Notes: a model not told the origin generated them from the sequence alone. Counted from the stretch's first letter, positions 16,849-26,006 are shown. The stretch is DNA of 31,042 bases from an uncultured Alphaproteobacteria bacterium (GCA_946481105.1 CAMLMM010000016.1:1-31042); one strand, 5' to 3'. Translations and numbers: made by a program.

Positions 16849-17077
16849 TTTATGGACTCGTACGAACTTGGGATGTTGGCGTGAAGATGCGTAAGTAGCA
16901 TTTTCATCTAGTTTTTGGCAACCACCCCGGTTTTTGCGATGCAAGGTTTCAGGGGATAAGTTTTTGATATTTCATAATGTTTTGTAAATTGGACAACAGT
17001 AGTGGTTTTTGCTAAAACACACGTCCATTAAAGTTTTTGAATATAGAAAACATAATTATAAACAGGCTAGGTTTTAT

Positions 17078-17605
17078 ATGCGTCCAATGATCCTTGATTG
17101 CGATAAGATTTTTAATCATGTACTGGGAACCTATGACAGGATTGCCCCTCAACTCCTGGCACCTGAATTTGAAGAAACGGTCAAGCTCAGACGCCCTATA
17201 ACCGTAAAACCTGCCGACAGGAAATTTGAAGCAGCTTTAGGGCAGCGGCTGGTGCGTGCCCGGCAGGGCCAGAAAGCTTCATTTAGCAGTTTTCAGGATG
17301 TCATTGGGCTGGCAAGGCCTGAATTAGGCAAATTCTTTTCCACATGGGAATATCACGCGATTATTACCGGTGTAACTTTCCCGCGTACTGTTTATTCGTC
17401 TTCTTCAGCTTATGCGGCAGACCTGAGGAAAGTTTTTGTAAATAGTGCGCGGCATGCGATACAAGAAGGCAGAAAACAGGGCCCGCAGCATGCATTAACT
17501 GGCTGGCTGGAGGTGGCGGGGCTGCAATGTGCCGCGACTGAGTTGCGACTGGAAATCGAGTGGCCGGATAATGCTCCGCTGAAACGCAAGCTTCATCTTG
17601 ATTGA
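17078..17605 (+). CDS. Hypothetical protein, unrecognised
   Basis: 175 residues that I do not recognise. It is soluble-looking, with no signal peptide or membrane segment, and a basic stretch around KPADRKFEAALGQRLVRARQ near residue 45. Visible patches are FSSFQDVIGLARPELGKFF, FPRTVYSSSSAYAADLRK and a C-terminal ATELRLEIEW. The ATG at 17078 has an AGG-containing sequence about 8 nt upstream. A TTG at 17009 in the same frame would add 23 basic residues without a ribosome-binding site, so the later start is preferred. A weak promoter (TTGGAC at 16989, TAAAAC at 17013) precedes it. It stands alone between the divergent ubiK operon and lgt, which has its own promoter. Confidence 0.65.
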   Translation: MRPMILDCDKIFNHVLGTYDRIAPQLLAPEFEETVKLRRPITVKPADRKFEAALGQRLVRARQGQKASFSSFQDVIGLARPELGKFFSTWEYHAIITGVTFPRTVYSSSSAYAADLRKVFVNSARHAIQEGRKQGPQHALTGWLEVAGLQCAATELRLEIEWPDNAPLKRKLHLD

Positions 17606-17618
17606 GTCCATAGTCGGC

Positions 17619-17647
17619 TTGCATCATCAGGATGTGCCGATTATAAC
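17619..17647 (+). promoter_or_regulatory. Sigma-70-type promoter of lgt operon
   Basis: TTGCAT (17619-17624), a 17-nt spacer and TATAAC (17642-17647), giving a start at about 17654, 18 nt before the lgt ATG. It should drive lgt-midA-pgeF and possibly prs. Confidence 0.6.
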
Positions 17648-17671
17648 AATGCCATAACCAGAAAGCTGCAC

Positions 17672-18487
17672 ATGGCATTAGAATTCCCAAATATTGACCC
17701 GGTGGCCGTATCAATCGGCCCATTTGCTATTCATTGGTACGCTCTGGCGTATGTCGCCGGATTTCTGCTGGCGTGGCGAGTCGCGTTATCCGTTTGCAAG
17801 CGCGACCCGGAATCGCGTCCCAATGCGAATGATATTGGTGATTATATCAGTTGGGCGATTGCCGGGGTACTTTTGGGTGGGCGTCTGGGTTATGTGCTGT
17901 TCTATAATCTGCCGATGTATCTGGATAATCCGCTCGAAGCTGTAAAGGTCTGGCAGGGTGGCATGTCGTTCCATGGCGGGGCGCTTGGCGTTATTCTTTC
18001 GCTTATATTATATGCGCGGATTAAAAAGATTCCATTCTTCCGTCTGGCGGATATTACCACGATGGTCGTGCCGATAGGGTTGGGGCTGGGCCGGCTGGCG
18101 AATTTCGTGAATGGCGAATTATTCGGACGGGTCACCGATGTACCATGGGCGTTTGTATTTCCGTACGGTGGACCTGAGCCACGTCACCCGAGCCAGTTAT
18201 ACGAAGCTTTTTTTGAAGGCCCGGTGTTATTCACTATCTTGTTCCTGATGATGCGCAGCGCCTATTTCCGCGTCCGGGCAGGCAGTACGGCGGCGGCATT
18301 TTTATTCTTCTATGGTTTGTTCCGCTTTGTTATCGAATTCTTTCGTGAGCCGGATGTACAGCTGGGCTTCCTGTTTGAGGCTGTTACAATGGGGCAGATA
18401 CTTTGTATCCCGATGATGATTGTAGGGGCGATTATTTATGTATTGGCAGGAAAACGGATATGTCTTCCGATCTCGCAGCCATCATAA
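17672..18487 (+). CDS. lgt: Phosphatidylglycerol-prolipoprotein diacylglyceryl transferase
   Basis: Inner-membrane enzyme that transfers a diacylglyceryl group from phosphatidylglycerol to the lipobox cysteine of prolipoproteins, the first step of lipoprotein maturation. It has 271 residues with about seven membrane segments. Diagnostic motifs are IHWYALAYVAGF near the N-terminus, GGMSFHGGALG containing the essential histidine, the Lgt signature GRLANFVNGELFGR, HPSQLYEAFFEG, and FRFVIEFFREPD containing a conserved arginine. The next gene begins 28 bp before this one ends, so the two are tightly linked. Lgt may process the small lipoprotein candidate at 23142-23333. Confidence 0.97.
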   Translation: MALEFPNIDPVAVSIGPFAIHWYALAYVAGFLLAWRVALSVCKRDPESRPNANDIGDYISWAIAGVLLGGRLGYVLFYNLPMYLDNPLEAVKVWQGGMSFHGGALGVILSLILYARIKKIPFFRLADITTMVVPIGLGLGRLANFVNGELFGRVTDVPWAFVFPYGGPEPRHPSQLYEAFFEGPVLFTILFLMMRSAYFRVRAGSTAAAFLFFYGLFRFVIEFFREPDVQLGFLFEAVTMGQILCIPMMIVGAIIYVLAGKRICLPISQPS

Positions 18488-19506
18488 GGCAGCATATTGA
18501 ATTGCACGGGCCGATGACGGTCGAGACACACTGGAATTTATGTCTGGCTCACCCGGAGTATGGTTATTACATTACGCGCGACCCGCTGGGACAAAATGGT
18601 GATTTCATCACTGCGCCGGAAATATCGCAGCTTTTTGGTGAAATGATCGGTGTCTGGGTGGTAGAGCAGTGGGTGAAGCTAGGCCAGCCTGAAAAAATCC
18701 ACCTTGTCGAATGCGGGCCGGGACGCGGGACGCTGATGGTCGACTTGTTGCGTATTGGCAAAGCAGTGCCCGGATTTTTGCAGGCTGTTCAGATTCATTT
18801 GATTGAAACATCGCCAGCCTTGCGGGAAAAACAGTGTGCGGCGTTGCCCGAATATGACGTTCATTGGCATGATAATCTGCAAACCATTCGAGCCAATGAC
18901 CCTGTGATTATCATCGGTAATGAGTTTCTTGATGCGTTGCCCATTCGGCAATATATGATGCTGGAGGGGAAATGGTTTGAGCGTGTGATTGGCCTGAACG
19001 AAGAAAACATACTTACATGGGGGGTGTTGCCCACACCTGGTGTCGCTTTTGCTTTGCCGCCGGTAGAGGAGGAAAACTCGGGAAAGATTTTTGAGCACTC
19101 ACTGTCTCGTGAAAATACGTTTCATCAGATGTGTAGCCACGTAAAGCGGCAGGGTGGTGCTATCCTAATGGTTGATTACGGGCATGATGTATCCGGATTT
19201 GGCGATACATTTCAGGCCGTTAAAAATCATAAATATGTTGATGTGCTTTCCCAGTGTGGTGATGCTGATCTGACATCGCATGTGGATTTTGGTCGTCTCA
19301 AGCAAATAGCGATTGAGAATGGATTGTCCGTGCATCTGGGGGGGCAGGGCGATTTTCTGAAACGGCAGGGGATCGAGGTGCGGGCCGTACAATTATTACA
19401 AAAAGCATCAAAAGAACAAAAAGAGGATATCGAATCTGGGCTGATACGATTATTATCATCCGAAGATATGGGAACGCTATTTCGCGTTCTGGAGGTTACA
19501 GTATGA
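18460..19506 (+). CDS. SAM-dependent methyltransferase, MidA/NDUFAF7 family (DUF185)
   Basis: A 348-residue class I methyltransferase. Its mitochondrial homologue NDUFAF7 methylates an arginine of the complex I subunit NDUFS2, so a role in NADH dehydrogenase assembly is likely but inferred. Family signatures are HPEYGYYITRDPLGQNGDF and TAPEISQLFGEMIGVWVVEQW-type sequence across residues 31-70, the SAM-binding LVECGPGRGTLMVDLLR, and IGNEFLDALPIRQY. The start at 18460 was chosen over an in-frame ATG at 18403 because MSSDLAAIIRQHIELHGPM matches the family N-terminus and AGGA lies upstream. It overlaps lgt by 28 bp and pgeF by 4 bp. Confidence 0.93.
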   Translation: MSSDLAAIIRQHIELHGPMTVETHWNLCLAHPEYGYYITRDPLGQNGDFITAPEISQLFGEMIGVWVVEQWVKLGQPEKIHLVECGPGRGTLMVDLLRIGKAVPGFLQAVQIHLIETSPALREKQCAALPEYDVHWHDNLQTIRANDPVIIIGNEFLDALPIRQYMMLEGKWFERVIGLNEENILTWGVLPTPGVAFALPPVEEENSGKIFEHSLSRENTFHQMCSHVKRQGGAILMVDYGHDVSGFGDTFQAVKNHKYVDVLSQCGDADLTSHVDFGRLKQIAIENGLSVHLGGQGDFLKRQGIEVRAVQLLQKASKEQKEDIESGLIRLLSSEDMGTLFRVLEVTV

Positions 19507-20273
19507 AACGCCTTGTTCTCGAAGGCTTTGGACACCCCCAAGTGGCGTATGGGTTTTTTACCCGGCAAGGTGGCGTCAGTAAGGGCATTTATGCCAGTCT
19601 GAATTGTTCCCCACAATCAAGCGACAATCTGGGGCATGTTGCCCAGAACCGTGCCCGTGTGGTTGAGGCGCTGGGCGGAGGTGATTTATCGACATTGAAA
19701 CAGATTCATTCAGCCGAATGTCATTTGATTGTCCGTGACTGTAGCCACGGATTTGAAGAGGGCGATGCACTGGTCACGAAAACCCCGGGGCAAATTGTTG
19801 GCGTTCTTACAGCCGATTGCGGGCCGGTATTGTTTGTCGGGCAGGATGTCAATGAATTCCCCATTATCGGTGCGGCGCATGCCGGGTGGGGCGGAGCACT
19901 GAAAGGGGTTCTGGAATCCACCATTCAATCGATGGTGGGGCAGGGGGCCATTAAAGAAACCATACATGCGGCCATTGGCCCCTGTATTGCACAACCAAGT
20001 TACGAAGTCAGTGCAGAATTTCGTGAGCCATTTATAGCCGAGGATAATGTGGCCGCAGATTATTTTCGTGTTGGGAAGCATGACAAATTACATTTTGATA
20101 TGCCGGGATATATAACCTACAGGTTGCGCCGTGCCGGAGTTACCCATATCGCCCATGCCAATCATGACACGTACGCCATGGAAGATGATTATTTCAGTTT
20201 CCGCAGGGCGACGCATCGCGGCGAAAACGATTACGGACGGCAGATATCTGCCATTTGCGTTAGAAGCAGTTGA
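19503..20273 (+). CDS. pgeF: PgeF/YfiH (LACC1) family protein: peptidoglycan editing factor / purine nucleoside phosphorylase
   Basis: A 256-residue cytoplasmic zinc protein of the former multicopper polyphenol oxidase family. Characterised members act as purine nucleoside phosphorylase or adenosine deaminase, and the E. coli protein helps exclude L-Ser from peptidoglycan precursors. Motifs are the N-terminal YGFFTRQGGVSKG, LKQIHSAEC (first metal His), LTADCGPVLF (Cys), HAAHAGW-type AAHAGWGG (second His) and AAIGPCIAQPSYEV. The usual HAGWRG or HAGWKG reads HAGWGG, a mild deviation. It begins in the midA stop (ATGA). In the same operon direction prs follows after 60 bp, so nucleoside salvage and PRPP synthesis are adjacent. 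Confidence 0.93.
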   Translation: MKRLVLEGFGHPQVAYGFFTRQGGVSKGIYASLNCSPQSSDNLGHVAQNRARVVEALGGGDLSTLKQIHSAECHLIVRDCSHGFEEGDALVTKTPGQIVGVLTADCGPVLFVGQDVNEFPIIGAAHAGWGGALKGVLESTIQSMVGQGAIKETIHAAIGPCIAQPSYEVSAEFREPFIAEDNVAADYFRVGKHDKLHFDMPGYITYRLRRAGVTHIAHANHDTYAMEDDYFSFRRATHRGENDYGRQISAICVRSS

Positions 20274-20333
20274 TTTTCCACGTAAATTACCTATAGTGCC
20301 CGGCATCGGGACATTTTAAGACGGGGCGCAACC

Positions 20334-21266
20334 ATGAAACTGATTGCTGGGAATTCCAATCCACCTTTGGCACAGGCCATTTCAAAATATCTGGAAGTGC
20401 CATTGGCCAATGCCAGCATCAAGCGTTTCGCTGATGAAGAAATCTTTGTCGATATTGATGAAAACATCCGCGGTGAGGATGTTTTTTTAATTCAATCGAC
20501 ATCTTACCCGACGAACGACCATCTGATGGAATTGCTTATTTCCATGGACGCGCTGCGCCGTTCGTCGGCGCGCCGTATAACCGCCGTTATTCCTTATTTC
20601 GGTTATGCACGTCAGGACCGTCGCACGGGGTCACGTACACCAATTACTGCCAAGCTAGTGGCCAACCTGATTACCGTGGCGGGTGCCAACCGCGCATTGA
20701 TGCTTGATCTCCACGCTGGGCAAATTCAGGGATTTTTTGATATTCCGACTGATAACTTGATTGCATCGCCGATTATCGTGCCGGATATGCAACGCCGTTT
20801 TGACGGGAAAGATGTTATGATTGTGTCGCCTGATATCGGTGGCGTGGTGCGCGCACGCGCCATTGCAAAACGTTTGGGCGTTGATCTGGCTATCATCGAT
20901 AAACGTCGCGAACAGGCAGGTGTGTCCGAAGTCATGAATGTTATTGGCGACGTAAAGGGTAAAACATGCATCCTAGTCGATGACATCGTTGATAGCGCCG
21001 GAACGTTGTGTAATGCCGCCGTAGCCCTGATGGATAACGGGGCGGACGAAGTTTACTCTTATGTTGTACACGGTGTATTGTCCGGACAGGCGGTCGAGCG
21101 GGTCGAGAATTCGCCCATTAAGAAGCTTATTACCACCGACAGTATTCTGGCCCGCGATGAAGTCGCAAAATCCAAGCGGTTTGAGCAATTGACCATTGCG
21201 CCGCTATTGGGCGAAGCTATCTTGCGCATTGCCGAAGATCGTTCGATTTCTGCGCTGTTTAAGTAA
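20334..21266 (+). CDS. prs: Ribose-phosphate pyrophosphokinase (PRPP synthetase)
   Basis: Makes PRPP from ribose 5-phosphate and ATP, for nucleotide, histidine and tryptophan biosynthesis. It has 310 residues, the standard class I length. Visible motifs are the N-terminal [39 protein letters not shown], the catalytic-flexible region [44 protein letters not shown], the loop IDKRREQAG and the PRPP-binding [16 protein letters not shown]. The ATG has a GGGGCGCAACC leader with a modest ribosome-binding site. In many alphaproteobacteria rplY follows directly. Here two minus-strand genes lie between. No clear terminator is seen in the 10 bp before the convergent gene. Confidence 0.98.
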   Translation: MKLIAGNSNPPLAQAISKYLEVPLANASIKRFADEEIFVDIDENIRGEDVFLIQSTSYPTNDHLMELLISMDALRRSSARRITAVIPYFGYARQDRRTGSRTPITAKLVANLITVAGANRALMLDLHAGQIQGFFDIPTDNLIASPIIVPDMQRRFDGKDVMIVSPDIGGVVRARAIAKRLGVDLAIIDKRREQAGVSEVMNVIGDVKGKTCILVDDIVDSAGTLCNAAVALMDNGADEVYSYVVHGVLSGQAVERVENSPIKKLITTDSILARDEVAKSKRFEQLTIAPLLGEAILRIAEDRSISALFK

Positions 21267-21276
21267 GGCTTACGGG

Positions 21277-23124
21277 TTAAGGGCCGCCTGTACCGTATTG
21301 ATGATAGCCCCAGTCATTTTGTGCTGGCTGGTTAGGTGGGCGGGCTGGCGCGGAAGTGTTCTGCTGCATTGCGGGATCGGGGGTATTTCCTTTGTGGGCT
21401 GCTTCAAAGGATGATGTTAAATTGATGTCGGCGATGAGAGGGGGCTTTCCCTCAGATGCTTTTTCTTCAGCCGCCGCTTCGGGCTCCGCCTTTTTGCTGA
21501 CCTTAGCTGTTTCTTCCCGCGCAGCACGAAGATTTCCCTGGATAATTTCACCCACATGTGGATTGTAACGTTTGACTTCAAATCCGCCAGCATCTTCAAC
21601 TGCCCCCCACATAATTTGATGCAGGAATGGGTCAGTCATGCTTAATTTCTGAAATTCATCCTTCGGCATCCCTACTTTTTGGGCGGCAATTTCATCAGCT
21701 TCGTCACCTATTGCTGTGTGTTTTGTCACAAATGACACTTTATTCTCTTTTAAAAGTCGTTCAGTCAAATCCATGAAAGCGTTTGGATTTTTATTGAGAA
21801 TGTCGGTCATTTCCGAAGATGAAATATTTCGCTCTTCCATATCTGCCAAGATAGCGGCAGCTAAAAGGTCGCTAGCTTGGTTTTTGGCTTCAGTTTTTAG
21901 GGTTTCATCCGGTGAAGGAGTTGGATCAGGCGGTTCAGGGGTGGCATCATCTGGTGTTACTTCGGGGTAGTCTTGTGCTGCAGCAGGAGCGGGTACTGGT
22001 GCTGGCGTGGTGTCTGGTATCATCATACGCTGAACAGCGCCGACGTATTGTGTCATATATTCTGATGTATGCGGGTTGGTGGTTCTAGGGATACGAAAAT
22101 CACCTTGCTCTTTCAGCTTTCGGTAAGATCCGGCAACATCGCCCATTCTATCCGGCCCCAATTTTTGGAAATCTTCCACGCTTATGCCCATATCCTCGGC
22201 AATGCGTTTTTTCATTTCTTCGCCCGTCAAATCCCTTAGGCCGGGAATGCTTCCCTTTTTGAGTCCTTCTTCAACAATTTTGGCGAAACGTTGCGGGTCT
22301 TCAACCCGTAAACGGGTAGATTCAAGGTTAGATATCCCCAATTCTCCGGCAACACTTTGGATCATTATTTTTGGAAATTCCCTAGCGGCCTCAACTTGCT
22401 CCCGGGTCACTCCTTCAAAGGCGGGCTTGTTCAGGAATATGCTCACAGCATGGTCGGCACCGTCTTTGCCCACATTGGCGTGGTTAAGGACACGAATGTC
22501 GATAATGGCCTGGGCCACATCTGCCTTGCCATTTTTGCGAAGGTCATTTAAGGCCCCCATGTCCGATAAGATTTCACCTTCAAGCGTCTGGCGAATATTC
22601 TCTATCTCATCGATATCACTATAATCAATGTGGGATTGGAACGCATGTTCAGCCTCATGTCCGCCAGCCCAACGGTTATAATCGTCTTCGTTGCCAGGAA
22701 GCGGTTTGAAATGTTCACGTTTGAATGTATGTCCCTCAGATTCTACCAGATTCATATCGCGTAATACATCATCCCGATGTTTTGCGCTTGGATGAGTCAT
22801 CACAACTACACCCATATCTGACGTTGCCTCTAGGGCTGCGTCACGGTTTTGCAAGGCAGATAAACCAATGCTGGCAAGCTGTTCTTTTCTGAAGTATTCC
22901 GATATTCCCGGGATGCGCTCATCCAGTTGCTTGGCAACCTCAGCGGCGATGCTTTCCATTTGCTTAACTGTGATAAGTTGCGGGCTATCAGGCAGATTGC
23001 CAAACAAACTTTTATCCATGATGTCAGGGTCTACCGTCAGGATGGCTTTGCCGGGGGCACGTTCTTCTGCACCTGCAATATACGGGTGGTTAAAAAGCCG
23101 TTTTATTTTGCCCAGCATATCCAT
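21277..23124 (-). CDS. Unrecognised 615-aa protein with HEXXH metalloprotease-like motif
   Basis: I do not recognise a family. It has no signal peptide and no membrane segment. Residues 156-160 read HEAEH, an HEXXH zinc-site motif within WAGGHEAEHAFQSH. H165 and the acidic cluster LEGEILSD (181-188) could supply a third ligand in a gluzincin-like or related arrangement, which is inference. Residues about 185-365 are helical and highly charged. Residues about 370-405 are a Pro-rich linker (PAPVPAPAAAQ; PEPPDPTPSPDE). A second helical domain follows (about 406-550) and then a Pro/Gln/Gly-rich tail. A good AGAGGA precedes the ATG. It lies 17 bp behind a small secreted-protein candidate and separates prs from rplY, usually neighbours, which suggests an accessory insertion. 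Confidence 0.85.
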   Translation of the reverse strand: MDMLGKIKRLFNHPYIAGAEERAPGKAILTVDPDIMDKSLFGNLPDSPQLITVKQMESIAAEVAKQLDERIPGISEYFRKEQLASIGLSALQNRDAALEATSDMGVVVMTHPSAKHRDDVLRDMNLVESEGHTFKREHFKPLPGNEDDYNRWAGGHEAEHAFQSHIDYSDIDEIENIRQTLEGEILSDMGALNDLRKNGKADVAQAIIDIRVLNHANVGKDGADHAVSIFLNKPAFEGVTREQVEAAREFPKIMIQSVAGELGISNLESTRLRVEDPQRFAKIVEEGLKKGSIPGLRDLTGEEMKKRIAEDMGISVEDFQKLGPDRMGDVAGSYRKLKEQGDFRIPRTTNPHTSEYMTQYVGAVQRMMIPDTTPAPVPAPAAAQDYPEVTPDDATPEPPDPTPSPDETLKTEAKNQASDLLAAAILADMEERNISSSEMTDILNKNPNAFMDLTERLLKENKVSFVTKHTAIGDEADEIAAQKVGMPKDEFQKLSMTDPFLHQIMWGAVEDAGGFEVKRYNPHVGEIIQGNLRAAREETAKVSKKAEPEAAAEEKASEGKPPLIADINLTSSFEAAHKGNTPDPAMQQNTSAPARPPNQPAQNDWGYHQYGTGGP

Positions 23125-23141
23125 GAACGTCCTCTTGCCTT

Positions 23142-23333
23142 TTACCGTGGACGATTATGAGGTTCGACAATGACATGACAGTCCCGCGCATTTGGTTGCT
23201 GTTGCTGTCCATCGCGTGACGGGACGCAGGGATTGGATGGTGCAGGCGGACTCTTCGGCAGTTTGTCCGGGACGCTGGCGCAGGCGGTGGTCAGGCTGGT
23301 AAATAATGCGGCGACGGTTGATCGTAAGCCCAT
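23142..23333 (-). CDS. Small secreted protein or lipoprotein candidate
   Basis: 63 residues. The N-terminal MGLRSTVAALFTSLTTAC looks like a short signal peptide ending in a lipobox-like LTTAC at cysteine 18. The -3 residue is Thr rather than the preferred Leu, so lipidation is uncertain. The mature part is Pro-rich, has two further cysteines (C36, C52) and resembles no family I know. A strong AAGGGG ribosome-binding site lies about 6 nt before the ATG, which argues for real translation. It ends 17 bp before the HEXXH gene on the same strand, so the two probably form an operon. Confidence 0.5.
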   Translation of the reverse strand: MGLRSTVAALFTSLTTACASVPDKLPKSPPAPSNPCVPSRDGQQQQPNARDCHVIVEPHNRPR

Positions 23334-23459
23334 GATAATCCCCTTATCTGTTGCCTCATTATCGCAATTAAAGCTTAATAATGTGTAGAAATAATAGGCT
23401 TAGTTGTTTGAGTTTACTTCGTTTTTTGGCATTTCAGCCGGGTTTTATGCACAATCAAC

Positions 23460-23488
23460 TTGCCTTTTTGGCATTTTCCCTGTTAAAA
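23460..23488 (+). promoter_or_regulatory. Likely rplY promoter with flanking 12-bp direct repeat
   Basis: TTGCCT (23460-23465), a 17-nt spacer and TTAAAA (23483-23488). A direct repeat TTTTTGGCATTT occurs at 23423-23434 and again at 23465-23476, the second copy lying in the promoter spacer. This is a plausible protein-binding arrangement, but nothing identifies the factor. Confidence 0.45.
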
Positions 23489-23544
23489 ACCCTGCGCCGG
23501 CACCCCTGGAGGCCGGTAACCATTAACGTTTGAAAGGTACTGTC

Positions 23545-24246
23545 ATGTCTAAAAATTATGCACTGACGGCACAAAAGCGTGATCGGGCCGGTAAGGGGGT
23601 CGCTCGTGCTTTGCGTCGTGAAAATCGTGTTCCATCTGTCATCTATGGTGACAACAAGGAACCTGTAATGATTTCTTTCTCTGAGAAAGATGTAACTCTC
23701 CAATTCCACAAGGGTGGCATGCGCACCCATATCTGCGATCTGACCGTTGACGGTGACAAGATTCAGGTTATGGCTCGCGATGTGCAGTTCAACCCTGTTA
23801 CCGACCGCATCGAACACATTGACTTCATGCGCGTTACGGCAAAAACCAAAGTAACCGTGCATGTGCCGATTCACTTCACCAATCAGGAAGTATCGCCAGG
23901 TATGAAGGCGAAAGGTGTTTTGAACATCATTCACCACGACCTGTCCCTGCGTTGCTCGGCGACTGCCGTTCCAGAATATCTGGAAGTTGACCTGTCCAAG
24001 GCCGAACTGGGTGATGCACTTCACCTCAGCGACATCGTGCTGCCAAAAGGCGCTGAAGTCATGGGTCATAATGATGCAAACTTCACACTCGCAACCATCG
24101 TTGCGCCTGTTGTGAAGGGTGGCGATGAAGCTGAAGCAACGGCCACCGCTGCCGCCGCACCTGCTGCTGGTGCTGCTGCGCCTGCCGCTGGGGCAAAAGC
24201 TGCCGCTCCGGCTGCCGCTGCTGCGAAACCTGCTGCGAAGAAGTAA
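23545..24246 (+). CDS. rplY: 50S ribosomal protein L25 (TL5/Ctc type)
   Basis: Binds 5S rRNA in the central protuberance of the large subunit. It has 233 residues, so it is the long TL5/Ctc type. The N-terminal domain (about 1-90) is the L25 fold (AQKRDRAGKGVARALRRENRVPSVIYG; read as residues 10-36). A C-terminal beta domain follows (VHVPIHFTNQEVSPGMKAKG), and then an Ala/Pro-rich low-complexity tail ending AAKPAAKK. The ATG at 23545 follows AAAGG by about 8 nt. An in-frame TTG at 23530 would place the ribosome-binding site inside the gene and was rejected. It has its own promoter and a strong terminator, and pth follows, the common alphaproteobacterial order. Confidence 0.96.
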   Translation: MSKNYALTAQKRDRAGKGVARALRRENRVPSVIYGDNKEPVMISFSEKDVTLQFHKGGMRTHICDLTVDGDKIQVMARDVQFNPVTDRIEHIDFMRVTAKTKVTVHVPIHFTNQEVSPGMKAKGVLNIIHHDLSLRCSATAVPEYLEVDLSKAELGDALHLSDIVLPKGAEVMGHNDANFTLATIVAPVVKGGDEAEATATAAAAPAAGAAAPAAGAKAAAPAAAAAKPAAKK

Positions 24247-24263
24247 TTCATATAGAATATGCG

Positions 24264-24290
24264 AACCCCCCTCCCATCGGAGGGGGTTTT
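24264..24290 (+). terminator. Intrinsic terminator after rplY
   Basis: Stem CCCCCTCC / GGAGGGGG (24267-24274 / 24279-24286) with a CATC loop, followed by TTTT. It lies 18 bp after the rplY stop and 20 bp before pth. Confidence 0.92.
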
Positions 24291-24310
24291 GCTTTATAGA
24301 TTAAAGTATC

Positions 24311-24916
24311 ATGTGGCTTTTTGTTGGTTTGGGTAATCCCGGTAAAGACTATGAACATAACCGTCATAACATCGGGTTTATGGCGGTGGATGCTGTTGCC
24401 GATCTATACAATTTTGCGCCGTTCAAAAAGAAGTTTCAGGGAGAATATGCCGAAGGAATTATCGCCGGTGAAAAAGTGGCGGTATTAAAACCGCAGACTT
24501 ATATGAATGAATCAGGAAGGTCGGTAGGTGAAGCCGCAAGATTTTATAAAATCCCTACGGCGAATATTGTGGCTTTTCATGATGAACTGGATGTCCTGCC
24601 AGGTAAGGTGAAAGCCAAGACCGGCGGCGGGGCAGGTGGCCATAATGGCCTGCGGTCGATGGATGACTGGCTGGACGATGCCAATTACAAACGTGTCCGT
24701 TTGGGTATCGGTCATCCAGGGCATAAAGACCGTGTGCATGGTTATGTTCTGGGGAATTTCGCCAAAGAAGATGAGAAATGGCTGCCCGATCTGCTGAAAA
24801 TCGTTGCTAAAGAGGTGCCGTTGCTTTTACAAGATGACGACGCCGGATTTTTAAACAAGATTGCGCTGGCTACACAGCCGCCAAAACCGAAGAAGGAAAA
24901 ATCAGATGGGATTTAA
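24311..24916 (+). CDS. pth: Peptidyl-tRNA hydrolase
   Basis: Recycles peptidyl-tRNA released during abortive translation by cleaving the ester bond between peptide and tRNA. It has 201 residues, the usual length. The N-terminal motif LVGLGNPG-type [20 protein letters not shown] carries the substrate-binding Asn9 and catalytic His19. [33 protein letters not shown] and [11 protein letters not shown] complete the active-site signatures. It follows the rplY terminator and has only a weak ribosome-binding site. The ychF start lies inside its last codons (overlap 24906-24916). It must be transcribed by readthrough or from a promoter within the short gap. Confidence 0.97.
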   Translation: MWLFVGLGNPGKDYEHNRHNIGFMAVDAVADLYNFAPFKKKFQGEYAEGIIAGEKVAVLKPQTYMNESGRSVGEAARFYKIPTANIVAFHDELDVLPGKVKAKTGGGAGGHNGLRSMDDWLDDANYKRVRLGIGHPGHKDRVHGYVLGNFAKEDEKWLPDLLKIVAKEVPLLLQDDDAGFLNKIALATQPPKPKKEKSDGI

Positions 24917-26006
24917 TTGTGGGATCGTGGGTCTGCCGAATGTGGGCAAATCGACAACCTTTAACGCGTTGACGGCAACGGCGGCGGCGCAGGCGGCGAA
25001 CTTTCCGTTCTGTACCATTGAGCCGAACGTGGGCCGTGTGGCCGTGCCGGATGACCGGCTTAACAAACTCGCCGAAATAGGCAAGTCCGGGAGCATTATC
25101 CCAACGCAACTTGAATTCGTCGATATCGCCGGTCTGGTCAAAGGGGCCTCGAAAGGTGAGGGGCTGGGGAACAAGTTTCTCGCTAATATCCGCCAGGTGG
25201 ATGCTATCATTCATGTGCTGCGCTGTTTCGAGGATGAGAATATCACACATGTCGAAAACTCGGTTGACCCGATCCGTGATGCCGACATCATCGAAACCGA
25301 ACTGATGCTGGCTGACCTTGAAAGTCTGGAGCGCCAGATGGACGGTATCGCCAAGAAAGCAAAATCAGGTGACAAAGAACTGAAATCCCAACTGGAATTT
25401 TTTGCTAAAATCCGTGATGCGCTGAATAATGGTCAGCCGGCCCGTACGGTTGATGTACCGGACGATATGCAGAAGGCGGTCAAGGAATTATTCCTGATGA
25501 CCACCAAGCCAATGCTGTATGTCTGCAACGTGCTGGAAGGCGACGCGGCGACTGGCAATACCATGACCGAAAAAGTTGCGGCAATGGCCAAATCTAAAAA
25601 CGCCGAATATGTGATTATCTGCGCCGAGATTGAATCGCAGATCGCGCAGCTGGGCAGCGAAGAAGAGAAAAAGGAATTTCTTGAATCGCTTGGGCTGGAA
25701 GAACCAGGACTGAACAAAATTATCCGTGCCGGATACAAACTTCTTGGCCTGCAGACTTATTTCACCGTGGGTCCAAAGGAAGCGCGCGCCTGGACGATTC
25801 CAAAAGGAGCCAAGGGGCCGCAGGCCGCCGGTGTCATTCATACGGATTTTGAGCGTGGATATATCCGCGCCGAAGTCGTATCATTTGCCGATTATGTTGC
25901 CTGCAAAGGTGAGCAGGGTGCAAAAGACGCCGGGAAATATCGTTCCGAGGGCAAGGAATATGTTGTCGCCGATGGGGATGTTATTCTCTTCCGCTTTAAC
26001 GTTTAG
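24906..26006 (+). CDS. ychF: Redox-responsive ATPase/GTPase YchF (Obg-like, OLA1 family)
   Basis: Universally conserved P-loop NTPase that binds ribosomes and prefers ATP. It has 366 residues, standard for the family. Motifs are G1 GLPNVGKST at residues 8-16, G3 [20 protein letters not shown], the atypical G4 region YVCNVLEGD, a coiled-coil insert ([18 protein letters not shown]), and the C-terminal TGS domain ([36 protein letters not shown]). The start at 24906 overlaps pth by 11 bp and gives the family N-terminus MGFNCGIVG. An in-frame upstream start at 24861 would lie inside pth. The gene ends directly against the next ATG. Confidence 0.97.
   Translation: MGFNCGIVGLPNVGKSTTFNALTATAAAQAANFPFCTIEPNVGRVAVPDDRLNKLAEIGKSGSIIPTQLEFVDIAGLVKGASKGEGLGNKFLANIRQVDAIIHVLRCFEDENITHVENSVDPIRDADIIETELMLADLESLERQMDGIAKKAKSGDKELKSQLEFFAKIRDALNNGQPARTVDVPDDMQKAVKELFLMTTKPMLYVCNVLEGDAATGNTMTEKVAAMAKSKNAEYVIICAEIESQIAQLGSEEEKKEFLESLGLEEPGLNKIIRAGYKLLGLQTYFTVGPKEARAWTIPKGAKGPQAAGVIHTDFERGYIRAEVVSFADYVACKGEQGAKDAGKYRSEGKEYVVADGDVILFRFNV

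Noticed and set aside
16849..16944. Earlier ATG for ubiK, adding 32 residues
   Set aside because: The extension is unlike the family, and the ATG at 16848 gives the expected N-terminus.
17009..17077. TTG start for the hypothetical protein
   Set aside because: No ribosome-binding site and it overlaps a candidate -10. The ATG at 17078 has an AGG-containing site.
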